Shown here: positions 36,079 to 44,438 of the stretch, one piece after another
How positions within the stretch are numbered: position 1 is the first letter of the stretch
Layout: every line of letters begins with the position of its first letter
NCBI RefSeq assembly: GCF_000317145.1
Contig: NC_019697.1
Location: forward strand, 4,414,886-4,478,885
DNA length: 64,000 bases
Source: Chamaesiphon minutus PCC 6605
GTDB lineage: Bacteria > Cyanobacteriota > Cyanobacteriia > Cyanobacteriales > Chamaesiphonaceae
Direction of reading: 5' to 3'
Made by a program: the position numbers and the translations under genes
The notes under the pieces: generated by a model
The model's input: the letters and a program-made list of their open reading frames with translations, nothing else
What the model was told of the DNA's origin: nothing
The model's database searches: none

Positions 36079-36804
36079 ATGAAAACAACTAAAAATACTG
36101 TTTTGATTACAGGTGGCACATCGGGAATTGGATTGGCTCTAGCCAAGCAATTTGTCGATGCAGATAATCAAGTAATCGTAACGGTAACTAATGTAGCTAA
36201 AGCAGTAGAAATCCAAAAACAATTGCCAAATGTTAAAATAGAGTTAGCAGATATGCGCGATCGTGCTGCACTCGATCGATTGGCGTCTAATTACCAAGAT
36301 GTGAATATTCTGATTAACAATGTCGGCATTCAATATAATTATGATTTTGCCGATCTAGCAGTTCCTTTCGATAAAATTGAAGACGAACTGGATATAAATC
36401 TAGTTTCTCACTTATACTTAACTAAGCAATTTTTACCTCAGTTTCTGACCAAACAAAGTGCCGCAATTGTGAATATTTCTTCTGGTTTGGCGATCGTTCC
36501 CAAACAAAGTGCCCCGATTTATTGTGCTAGTAAAGCGGCACTTCACAGTTTTAGTAGAGCTTTGCGCTGGCAGCTCGAAAACACTAACATCAAAGTATTC
36601 GAGATAATTCCGCCGATCGTCGATACACTAATGACAGCCGGACGCGGACGCGGTAAAATTTCGCCAGAGGCTTTAGTTGCTGAATTTTGGCATAATTTCG
36701 AGCGAGATCGTTATGAAGTTCAGGTTGGTAAAACAAAATTGCTAGTTTTTCTCGATCGACTTATGCCTACACTTGCCGAACGGTTTATTCGATCTGGACT
36801 GTGA
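36079..36804 (+). CDS. Short-chain dehydrogenase/reductase
   Basis: 241 residues. The Rossmann motif is TGGTSGIGLALAKQF, NAG-equivalent is LINNVGIQ, the catalytic Ser lies in VNISSGLAIV and the YxxxK pair in PIYCASKAAL. The DltE-like SDR group fits best. The substrate is unknown. It begins three bases after the kinase stop, so the two are probably translated from one transcript, and a strong hairpin follows the stop. Confidence 0.93.
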   Translation: MKTTKNTVLITGGTSGIGLALAKQFVDADNQVIVTVTNVAKAVEIQKQLPNVKIELADMRDRAALDRLASNYQDVNILINNVGIQYNYDFADLAVPFDKIEDELDINLVSHLYLTKQFLPQFLTKQSAAIVNISSGLAIVPKQSAPIYCASKAALHSFSRALRWQLENTNIKVFEIIPPIVDTLMTAGRGRGKISPEALVAEFWHNFERDRYEVQVGKTKLLVFLDRLMPTLAERFIRSGL

Positions 36805-36811
36805 ATGCTAG

Positions 36812-36846
36812 CATATCCCCGACTTATTCAAGAAGTCGGGGATATG
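36812..36846 (+). terminator. Perfect 14-bp hairpin after the SDR gene
   Basis: CATATCCCCGACTT (36812-36825) pairs with AAGTCGGGGATATG (36833-36846) with a 7-nt loop, eight bases after the SDR stop. No T-run follows, so it may end transcription inefficiently or stabilise the 3' end. Confidence 0.65.
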
Positions 36847-36908
36847 TCGTAGCGGGAATGATAAAATTTGGGTTTGGACTACTCGATCGCGTTCTAGCTA
36901 ATTAATTT

Positions 36909-37952
36909 ATGAATACCCCAGTTTATCCCGTCCGCTGGCAAAACGATCGCGTGTTGCTCATCGACCAAAATCGGCTGCCAAATGAATATACATACGTCGA
37001 GATCGATCTGGTAGAAGATATGGCAGAAGCGATCTCGACGATGATCGTTAGGGGTGCGCCAGCAATTGGCGTAGCGGCAGCTTATGGGATGTATTTGGGT
37101 GCTAAAGAGATTAAGACGACGGATCGGGATGAGTTTTTAGCGCAGCTTACCGAGATCGGCAAAACCCTCAGAGCGACGCGTCCGACGGCGGTAAACTTGT
37201 TTTGGGCGATCGATCGGATGGAAGCTACCGCGCTTCAATGTGCGGGGAGTGTGGCTGCAATTATCCCGCAATTGCTCGTCGCCGCACAACAGATTAATAG
37301 TGATGATATCGCAACTTGTCAGGCGATCGGCGCGCATGGTGTGGCAGTTTTACCGAGCAGTCCCGCTAAGTTGTGTTTGCTGACTCATTGCAATGCTGGT
37401 GCGCTGGCAACGGCTGGTTATGGTACGGCACTTGGTGTCGTACGTTCGGCATGGACTCAGGGGCGGTTGGCACGATTGTATGCCGATGAGACGCGTCCGC
37501 GATTGCAAGGTGCGAAACTAACTAGTTGGGAATGCGTCCAGGAAGGGATTCCGGTAACGGTAATTGCGGATAGTATGGCGGCGCACTGTATGAGACAGGG
37601 TTTAATCGATGCAGTGGTGGTTGGAGCCGATCGGATTGCTGCTAATGGCGATACTGCGAATAAAATCGGTACTTATAGTTTGGCTTTGGTTGCCAAAGCT
37701 CACAACGTTCCGTTTTTTGTAGCCGCACCGCGATCGACGATCGATTTTAGTCTGCATGATGGTAGTGGGATTCCGATCGAGGAACGCCATCCCTCCGAAC
37801 TTTATCAAATTGGCGAAACGATCGTTTGTCCGCCAGGGGTTGAATTCTATAATCCAGCTTTTGATGTAACTCCAGCTAATCTCATTCAGGCAATTATTAC
37901 CGAATTTGGGGCATTTCCACCCGCCGAAATTATCGATCTCAAAAATAGATAA
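36909..37952 (+). CDS. mtnA: S-methyl-5-thioribose-1-phosphate isomerase
   Basis: 347 residues, normal for MtnA of the eIF2B-like fold. Seen are [56 protein letters not shown] (with the catalytic Cys) and [20 protein letters not shown] (with the catalytic Asp). The enzyme isomerises methylthioribose-1-phosphate to the ribulose form in methionine salvage. No other mtn gene is adjacent, and no SAM riboswitch was seen in the 60-bp leader. Confidence 0.96.
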   Translation: MNTPVYPVRWQNDRVLLIDQNRLPNEYTYVEIDLVEDMAEAISTMIVRGAPAIGVAAAYGMYLGAKEIKTTDRDEFLAQLTEIGKTLRATRPTAVNLFWAIDRMEATALQCAGSVAAIIPQLLVAAQQINSDDIATCQAIGAHGVAVLPSSPAKLCLLTHCNAGALATAGYGTALGVVRSAWTQGRLARLYADETRPRLQGAKLTSWECVQEGIPVTVIADSMAAHCMRQGLIDAVVVGADRIAANGDTANKIGTYSLALVAKAHNVPFFVAAPRSTIDFSLHDGSGIPIEERHPSELYQIGETIVCPPGVEFYNPAFDVTPANLIQAIITEFGAFPPAEIIDLKNR

Positions 37953-38082
37953 GTAGCGTACAATTATTGTCAAGCAAAAAATGGCGTAAATTATTCCAGT
38001 AGTTTGTCAAGCAATGGGTTTCAGCCATCTGCCGATCGATATGTAAGAATAGACGTCAGTGGTAATGGGTAAACAATAAACC

Positions 38083-40422
38083 GTGAAAGACTTGCAAGTG
38101 AGTAGTGAGAGCGTGCGCATAGTGAATCCGATCGGATCTACTCTTCAACAGCGTTATCAGATCCTGGAGCAGTTGGGACACAGTGGCTCTGTCACAACAT
38201 ATTTAGCAGTCGATCTTCAGGTTCCTGGCAATCTCCAACTAAAATGTGCCATCCACCGTTATGAATTACCAGATGCCACTCCCGATCGTCCAGAATTACA
38301 GCTAGCGATAAGCTCGGCACAGACGCTCTACGATCTGAGTCGCAAAGTCGATCGAGTAGCGATTGTCTATAGTTATTTCGCTGAAGATGGGGCATTTTAC
38401 ATCGTCAGAGAGTTTGTCGCAGGCGTGCCTTTAACGCAAGAATTAGTCGTAGATCGACCGTGGACGCAATCGCAAGTCATCATGTTGTTGGCAGACTTAT
38501 TGGATGTCTTGCGTGATGTCGAACGTTGCGATGCCAGCCCCAATCTTGTCTCCATTCGCCAGCTAGTCCGCCGCAATCTCGATCGCAAGCTAGTGTTGAT
38601 GAATTTACCCGTCGCGCTAGTCGTCCCACCTCAATCGATTGCACCCGATCTACTCACAGTCGGTAAGATTGCGATCGCGGCGGCTACCGGAGCGGGAGCA
38701 GATCGGTCGCGGTCGGACAGCCAGTTCGCACAATGGCAGCAGCAAGCCAGTCAAATCGATCGTCCAGAATTAATCGCGATCGTCGATCGGCTCATTTCCA
38801 CCGAACCAGCGCGTTGCTACCCGTCGATTGCTGCTGCTTGGCAAGCCGTAGTCGGACTGATTCCACAATTTCTCGTCCATCAACATTCGCGGGCGGATAC
38901 GCGTACCGAAATCGCCAGACACGTCCAACTATTGGTCGATCGCGGTACGGAATTTTATGAAGTTGGCAATTGTCAACAAGCACTTTCGGCATACGATCGG
39001 GCGATTTCGCTCGATCCTCAGTGTGTCGATGCCTATTGTGGGCGGGGCAATGCGCGTCGCTATATGGGCGATTATCCTGGCTCTTGGGAAGACTTTAGTA
39101 CCGCAGTGGAACTAGATCCCGATCGGGGGATTGCCTATATCGGGCGGGCGTTGGCGGCGTGCTTCAAACCGCAATCTGATTATCGTCCTAATGATGATTT
39201 CGAGCGTGGTAAAAACTTACTCCCTAACCCGACTGATGCGCTCTCTTATGTCATGCGCGGTACTGCCAAAGCGCAATTATTTGACGATAACGGCGCAATA
39301 GCCGACTATTCTACCGCCATCTCGCTCAATCCACGCTTGCTAGTTGCCTACAATAATCGCGGCAATTTGCGGCAAAATTTGGGCGATATGGATGGTGCGC
39401 TTGCCGATTTTAGTGCCGTACTGGAGATCGATCCACACTCGGCGATCGCTTACAACAACCGCGCCATCTTGTATACCCAAAGCGGTGAGTTTACTTCAGC
39501 AGTTGCCGATTATCATCGCGCGCTGGAAATTCAACCAGAATTAGTCAGTGTTTACAACAATTTAGGCAATAACTACTGTCAAATGGGTGAATTGGCACTA
39601 GCAATCGCCAATTATACTCAAGCTCTAGAACTCGATCCAGAATTTGCAGTCGCCTATACCAATCGCGCCAATGTTTACCGGATTCAGGGCGATTGCCACG
39701 AAGCACTAACAGACTACGATCGCGCGATCGCCCTCGATCCTAACTTAGTCATCGGCTATTACAATCGCGGTATTTGCCATCGTCAAATCGGCAATCATCA
39801 AGCCGCGATCGCCGATTATACTCAAACTCTCGCCCTCAATTCTCAGTATTATTATGCTTATTACCATCGTGGTAATGCGCGTCAATATGTAGGCGATAAA
39901 CATGGCGCGATCGCCGATTATACCCAGACAATCTACTTCGATCCCAACCATCTCCACGCCCATTACAACCGCGCGATCGTCCGCAGCGAACTCCATGACG
40001 TTCAAGGCGCGATCGAAGATCTCGAACGCGCGATCGCGATCTCGCCCACATTCGCACAGGCTTATTACCAGCGCGGTTGGGTATTATCGAGAAACGACGA
40101 TCATCAATTTGCACTAGCCGACTACCAGCGCGCCATCGATCTGCAACCAGATTATCTGGATGCTTATTATTATCGGGGTTATAGCTATCACAGCTTAGGC
40201 GATTTATCGGCAGCGATCGCTGATTTTAGTCACAGCATCTCGATCGATCCTAAATATGCCCCAGCATACTATCAGCGTGGTAAGATATACACCCAAATTG
40301 GCGATATCACTGGCGCGATCGCTGACTATCATCAAGCTGCCAATCTTTACCTCGATCGAGGTGATAGTAAAACTTATCAGCGGATACTACAAATTCTCGA
40401 TCGATTGGTAAATCGGCTTTAG
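38083..40422 (+). CDS. Pseudokinase-like domain plus long TPR array
   Basis: 779 residues from a GTG. About 1-265 look like a degenerate protein kinase: RYQILEQLGHSGSVTTYLAV resembles the N-lobe, but the HRD and DFG motifs are not found (RRNLDRKLVLMNLPVAL stands where the catalytic loop would be). About 280-760 are some 13-14 TPR units with the motif AYxNRGNxRxxxGDxxGAIADY and xLDPxxxxAY. It is probably a scaffold. It has no signal peptide or membrane helix. Repeated HIP1 sites inside the TPRs make the DNA strongly patterned. Confidence 0.85.
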   Translation: MKDLQVSSESVRIVNPIGSTLQQRYQILEQLGHSGSVTTYLAVDLQVPGNLQLKCAIHRYELPDATPDRPELQLAISSAQTLYDLSRKVDRVAIVYSYFAEDGAFYIVREFVAGVPLTQELVVDRPWTQSQVIMLLADLLDVLRDVERCDASPNLVSIRQLVRRNLDRKLVLMNLPVALVVPPQSIAPDLLTVGKIAIAAATGAGADRSRSDSQFAQWQQQASQIDRPELIAIVDRLISTEPARCYPSIAAAWQAVVGLIPQFLVHQHSRADTRTEIARHVQLLVDRGTEFYEVGNCQQALSAYDRAISLDPQCVDAYCGRGNARRYMGDYPGSWEDFSTAVELDPDRGIAYIGRALAACFKPQSDYRPNDDFERGKNLLPNPTDALSYVMRGTAKAQLFDDNGAIADYSTAISLNPRLLVAYNNRGNLRQNLGDMDGALADFSAVLEIDPHSAIAYNNRAILYTQSGEFTSAVADYHRALEIQPELVSVYNNLGNNYCQMGELALAIANYTQALELDPEFAVAYTNRANVYRIQGDCHEALTDYDRAIALDPNLVIGYYNRGICHRQIGNHQAAIADYTQTLALNSQYYYAYYHRGNARQYVGDKHGAIADYTQTIYFDPNHLHAHYNRAIVRSELHDVQGAIEDLERAIAISPTFAQAYYQRGWVLSRNDDHQFALADYQRAIDLQPDYLDAYYYRGYSYHSLGDLSAAIADFSHSISIDPKYAPAYYQRGKIYTQIGDITGAIADYHQAANLYLDRGDSKTYQRILQILDRLVNRL

Positions 40423-40573
40423 AGTTCGATTGGGTTTGCTTAACCAAGACAGAGGGCAGATATTTAGAGCGAGGTTTAAAAGTACTGGCACCTTCCGACT
40501 CGGCAATCGCGCTCGACACAAAACTTAATCTTAAGATTACATACTTTAACTACAACATCGGCTCTACTCCATA

Positions 40574-41056
40574 TTACGTGCTTGGATTGCGACCATTTTT
40601 AGCAGTAATAATTTCAACTGGGCGTAAGATCTTGTCACCATAGCGGAAGCCTTGACGGACGACTTTAGTAATTGTTTGGTCTGCGAGATCGGTTCTGTCT
40701 TCGCGTCCTACTACTTGACAGCAACTAAAATCGGGTGTGGTTTGTTCGAGAGCTATCGGTGTTACCTGTTGTCTGTCTAACGCGATCGATAATTTTTGTT
40801 GAATTGCTGCTAACGATTTAGGTAAGCGTTTGATGAATTGAGGCGAAATATTTGAATTATTTTTTAAATAATCGATCGGATATTCTAACGCGTCGAATAC
40901 CTCCAAAAACTCTAGAAACATTCGTTCTTTCTCAGCTTGAAAATTTTGTTCTTGCTGGCGTAATGCTTGCTTTAATTCTTCTAACTGTTTGGCATCGGCT
41001 TTTAGTTTATGTTCGAGTTGTAATTTATTATCGGCACTTAACTCAAATTTAATCAC
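40574..41056 (-). CDS. grpE: GrpE-like nucleotide exchange factor
   Basis: 160 residues. An N-terminal coiled coil (LQLEHKLKADAKQLEELKQA and EQNFQAEKERMFLEFLEVFD) is followed by a short beta domain ending in VVRQGFRYGDKILRPVEIIT, the GrpE signature. The usual acidic N-terminal extension and the long helical FENYRKR-type segment are reduced, so this is a divergent paralogue, not the housekeeping GrpE. It closes the five-gene Hsp70 cassette; a palindromic repeat separates it from the J-like gene. Confidence 0.85.
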   Translation of the reverse strand: MIKFELSADNKLQLEHKLKADAKQLEELKQALRQQEQNFQAEKERMFLEFLEVFDALEYPIDYLKNNSNISPQFIKRLPKSLAAIQQKLSIALDRQQVTPIALEQTTPDFSCCQVVGREDRTDLADQTITKVVRQGFRYGDKILRPVEIITAKNGRNPST

Positions 41057-41106
41057 GATCGCGTCCTACTATAATTTTGGTGAAAAGTGGTGAAGCTGGG
41101 TAATAC

Positions 41107-41225
41107 GTTTCAGTTAGTCCGCGTAGGCGGCGCGCGCACGCCTTTGTTTCCCGCCCATGGAAGCGAGACAAGACAGACAGCAGATTTTGCATCACTAGCG
41201 GCGACTTCAGTCGCTGACTAACTGT
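41107..41225. repeat. Palindromic interspersed repeat, copy 3
   Basis: Arms CAGTTAG (near 41112) and CTAACTG (near 41216) flank AGCGAGACAAGACAG and CAGATTTTGCATCACTAGCG, which match modules in copies 1 and 2. It sits between the grpE-like and J-like genes and could weaken read-through or stabilise mRNA ends. Confidence 0.65.
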
Positions 41226-41238
41226 CTAGTACTAGAAA

Positions 41239-41589
41239 TTAAAATAAAGCACTGCCGAGTTGTCTGTCGATTTCAGAGACTTCGTCAGCATCGGCAATCG
41301 ATTCCTCTAATCGATCGAATTCAGATAGCCAATCGATAGTCGGTACTGGTTCATCTAAGGCTATAAAATCTTGACACTTAAACTGATTTATAGTTGGTAA
41401 AACCGGACGCAGATAATCGGCAACAATTCGCTCTTCAGGGTTCATTAAACTCTTGCGAGCTTTGGCAATTGCATCTGGAGAATATTTGCGATGCTTCATA
41501 GCAATCGCGAATGATTTGGTAATTTCCGCATTAGAAGCAGTTTGCGATACGCTCAAAACATCGTAAGCATTAGCTAGATTTGTTTCCAT
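41239..41589 (-). CDS. J-domain-like protein lacking HPD
   Basis: 116 residues. The N-terminal 60 residues align with a J domain: NAYDVLSVSQTASNAEITKS, then KHRKYSPDAIAKARKSLMNP, where the HPD loop and helix III would be. HPD itself is absent; H and PD are split by RKYS. The remainder is acidic (DWLSEFDRLEESIADADEVS). J proteins pass clients to Hsp70 and trigger its ATPase through HPD, so this one either does so in another way or only binds. It starts 10 bp after the TPR gene stop. Confidence 0.7.
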   Translation of the reverse strand: METNLANAYDVLSVSQTASNAEITKSFAIAMKHRKYSPDAIAKARKSLMNPEERIVADYLRPVLPTINQFKCQDFIALDEPVPTIDWLSEFDRLEESIADADEVSEIDRQLGSALF

Positions 41590-41599
41590 AAAAATCTGA

Positions 41600-43912
41600 T
41601 TAATTTAGTCCTAGACTGTGATAAACTTCCATGAATGCAGGTTCGTAGGGACAGATTTCTTGTGCCCAACTTACTAATTGGAAGATCTCTTCTCGACTCG
41701 ATCGCCGATTTCTCGCCCCTTCGATCGATGCGTCGATTAAAATTTCAGCAATCCGAAATTTTACTTCTTGACGAGTTGAAAATTTAGCACGTCTGACTGC
41801 TTCTTCTAGGCGATTTTTCTGAATTAAATCGATGATACTATTTGTCTCTCGAACGATTTCAATTTTGGCGATCGTGTCGATGACAACCGGATTAATATCG
41901 TCAAGTTTCTTAAGTTGCAGAAGTTGGGTGAGTCCTTCATCTAAAGTAATTTGTTCTTCAGCTAATTTGCTGCTAACTTGCATTGCTTTATATTCTGCTA
42001 AATAACTACCCGCAAGTCTACTAGCTACTAAATCATACCAAAACTGTGCGAATTCAAGGTGTTCTTCAAATTCATCGATCTCTTGACGTTGCTTGACACA
42101 CAGCCGATCGATTTCGTCGATCGAATTAGCAAAATCACTAATTTCTGCTCGAACTTGGTTGAACGATTTGATTGCTTTACGCCATTTGCACTGTTGTAGA
42201 TAATAACAACCTTCATGATAAGTAATGAAGGAGTTAGCGGATTTTTCAGCTACAGAAACAGAACTAATTTGCGGTTTAATTTGGAGCGCGCGATCGGTAT
42301 CACCTTCGATACAAGCTGCCACTGCTGGCCCCCAGTTAGTGTATAATCGACTCCAAGGTTCGGCGGGAAGTTCGGACTGTGGTAGGGTATTAATGTGGCG
42401 TTGATAACATCCTGGTAGCAGTAGAACTTGGTTGACTCTGACTCCAGTATGGGGCAGATTTTTAGTCAGGCGGAGAGTGACAATCTGCCAACGATATAAG
42501 TCTCGTAATTGGAGGTAGCGGTCGGGATTTTTATCCTTAATCGGGTCGATTAATTTTTCTAACAATTCGATTAGCTTTTCTGAAACTTCATCTAAATTAG
42601 GTGGTAGATTAGTGAGCCACGGGATATCTTTTAGTGCTGGATCGCGATCTATATTAGCTAGAGCTGTAGAGCAAGCTATAATTAATTCAGCAATTTTATC
42701 TGGATCTTTATGAGCCTGATAGTAGCTAGCTACAGCCCAATTATGTAAAGAAGACATATCTTGACTCTCCAGCCAAAATTGCTCGGCTGTGGTGGCGATG
42801 AGGCTCCAGTCTAAAGTTTTCCAAATATTGGTTTCGAGTAGGGGTTGAATATGTTCATAGAGATTATTTTCGACTACGGGATCGATACCAAATTTATTGA
42901 TAAATTGTAGACTAGTTTGCTTTGCTCGATCGAGATTGCCATCATCGACAAATTGCTCGATCTTTTGCATTGTTAACAGCCGATCTTGGCGAGCAAGGGT
43001 TCTGAGGTATTGACGTTGAGATTTCACTTCTGGATGCGATAAAGAGTTCCATTCTTTATCCGCTTGTCGCCAGTTACTTTGCATAATGCAAGCAAACCCG
43101 CGCAGATAAGCCGCGCGTTCGCCATCGACATTATCTAAGTAATTTAGCACCTCTGCTACATCCCCACTTTTAATCGCCGCAATTGCCATTCTAATGCGAC
43201 ATTCTGGTAAATTTGGTGTGATATCTAAAACTTGTTGATAATATTGTTTGGCATCATTTAATTTACCGCTTTCCTCTAGTTGTAGTCCTTTATTAAATGT
43301 TTGTTTAACCTCAAATGCTTGCTTTAATTTATTTAATAATGTCGTACCATCGATGCGGTCGAATTCAATTAAAATAGGTTTAAGTAAATTGACTGCTGAT
43401 TGAAATTTGCCAGCTCGTGCTAGTATTGTTGACCGCTCTAAATTCTGTTCGTATTGTTTCTGAACTTTAACTTGAGAATCACATTTAATAATTAATGCTG
43501 CAACTTCATTAGTAGAAAATAAGTGCTGAGCTTTTAGGAAAGTAGCTAGTGCCAGGTCGAAGTATTTATCATCAATCTGCTTTTTACCTAGATAATACAA
43601 TATTTTAAAATGCTGACGACGCTCGATCTCTCGATCGAGAAGAGCGGTTGCATTTAGATAAGTATTTTTATTGAAGATTTTAAAATTAGCAGCAATTTGA
43701 AGCCAGGGAGACTTCAGCAATAACCGATTACATTGCTCGTAAAGCTTCACTGACTGCTCTAATCGATCGAGTTCGAGCGGATTGCCGCGATCTTTATTTT
43801 TAACAGTCTCAGCACGAGCGAATATTTCTGATAATTTGGCTAGTTCGGAGCTAATAATTATTGCAATCGAAATAGCACCAATAACAATAGTGAATAATAA
43901 TAAGATTAACAT
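41600..43912 (-). CDS. Membrane-anchored TPR-like protein of the Hsp70 cassette
   Basis: 770 residues. The first 22 residues are hydrophobic (MLILLLFTIVIGAISIAIII), a signal anchor. The rest is all-helical with TPR-like units, for example FDLALATFLKAQHLFSTNEV, GKFQSAVNLLKPILIEFDRI, GKLNDAKQYYQQVLDITPNL and CKWRKAIKSFNQVRAEISD. No enzyme motif is seen. It lies seven bases after the LysM gene and ten before the J-like gene, so it is part of one transcript. A scaffold role for the Hsp70 is an inference. Confidence 0.75.
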   Translation of the reverse strand: MLILLLFTIVIGAISIAIIISSELAKLSEIFARAETVKNKDRGNPLELDRLEQSVKLYEQCNRLLLKSPWLQIAANFKIFNKNTYLNATALLDREIERRQHFKILYYLGKKQIDDKYFDLALATFLKAQHLFSTNEVAALIIKCDSQVKVQKQYEQNLERSTILARAGKFQSAVNLLKPILIEFDRIDGTTLLNKLKQAFEVKQTFNKGLQLEESGKLNDAKQYYQQVLDITPNLPECRIRMAIAAIKSGDVAEVLNYLDNVDGERAAYLRGFACIMQSNWRQADKEWNSLSHPEVKSQRQYLRTLARQDRLLTMQKIEQFVDDGNLDRAKQTSLQFINKFGIDPVVENNLYEHIQPLLETNIWKTLDWSLIATTAEQFWLESQDMSSLHNWAVASYYQAHKDPDKIAELIIACSTALANIDRDPALKDIPWLTNLPPNLDEVSEKLIELLEKLIDPIKDKNPDRYLQLRDLYRWQIVTLRLTKNLPHTGVRVNQVLLLPGCYQRHINTLPQSELPAEPWSRLYTNWGPAVAACIEGDTDRALQIKPQISSVSVAEKSANSFITYHEGCYYLQQCKWRKAIKSFNQVRAEISDFANSIDEIDRLCVKQRQEIDEFEEHLEFAQFWYDLVASRLAGSYLAEYKAMQVSSKLAEEQITLDEGLTQLLQLKKLDDINPVVIDTIAKIEIVRETNSIIDLIQKNRLEEAVRRAKFSTRQEVKFRIAEILIDASIEGARNRRSSREEIFQLVSWAQEICPYEPAFMEVYHSLGLN

Positions 43913-43919
43913 AAATTAC

Positions 43920-44438
43920 TCAATCGCAGGCTTGATAGAGTTTAGGTATTAATATTTTTTCGTCTAAATCGATATCGTTTTCTCTACCTTGTAATTGAGC
44001 ATTACTCTGGATAATGAGCTGAGATTTTTGGATATCGCCATAAAACTGTCGGGCAATCTTCGATAAAGAATCTCCGTGACGAACGGTATAATAAAATTCG
44101 TGCGTACAAGGATAAGCATTAGTCATTTTAGATTCAACTGGAGGTGAAGATGGTTGAATATTGATAGCCATCGTGGGAGTTATTGCTGTCGCGATCGATT
44201 TTGGTGGCTGTTGAGATAATAAAGCACCTCCGGCTGCACCTAAACTAATCCCAATTGTAAATGCAGCAAAAACGATCGATAATAGCCACATTTTGATAGT
44301 CGATCCCAAAGATTTTTGAGGCACAACTATTGGTAATTCGGCAAGCATTCGCAAAGTGGATAGATCGGTCTCACAATTGGGGCAAATATTGCGATCGATT
44401 CCCGATCGATCGCAGACAGGACAGGTTAGCTCGCTCAT
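43920..44438 (-). CDS. Zinc-ribbon, single TM, LysM protein
   Basis: 172 residues. The N-terminal zinc ribbon has CPVCDRSGIDRNICPNCETD. One membrane helix follows at about 50-75 (WLLSIVFAAFTIGISLGAAG). A LysM domain closes it: YYTVRHGDSLSKIARQFYGD, then ILIPKLYQA. LysM domains bind peptidoglycan or related glycans, so the C-terminus should be on the periplasmic side and the zinc ribbon in the cytosol. Its start codon overlaps the dnaK-like stop by one base (TAATG on the coding strand), which implies translational coupling. Confidence 0.85.
   Translation of the reverse strand: MSELTCPVCDRSGIDRNICPNCETDLSTLRMLAELPIVVPQKSLGSTIKMWLLSIVFAAFTIGISLGAAGGALLSQQPPKSIATAITPTMAINIQPSSPPVESKMTNAYPCTHEFYYTVRHGDSLSKIARQFYGDIQKSQLIIQSNAQLQGRENDIDLDEKILIPKLYQACD

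Noticed and set aside
37953-38082. Regulatory RNA between mtnA and the TPR gene
   Set aside because: Only a short CAAGCAA repeat is seen; there is no convincing fold or riboswitch core.
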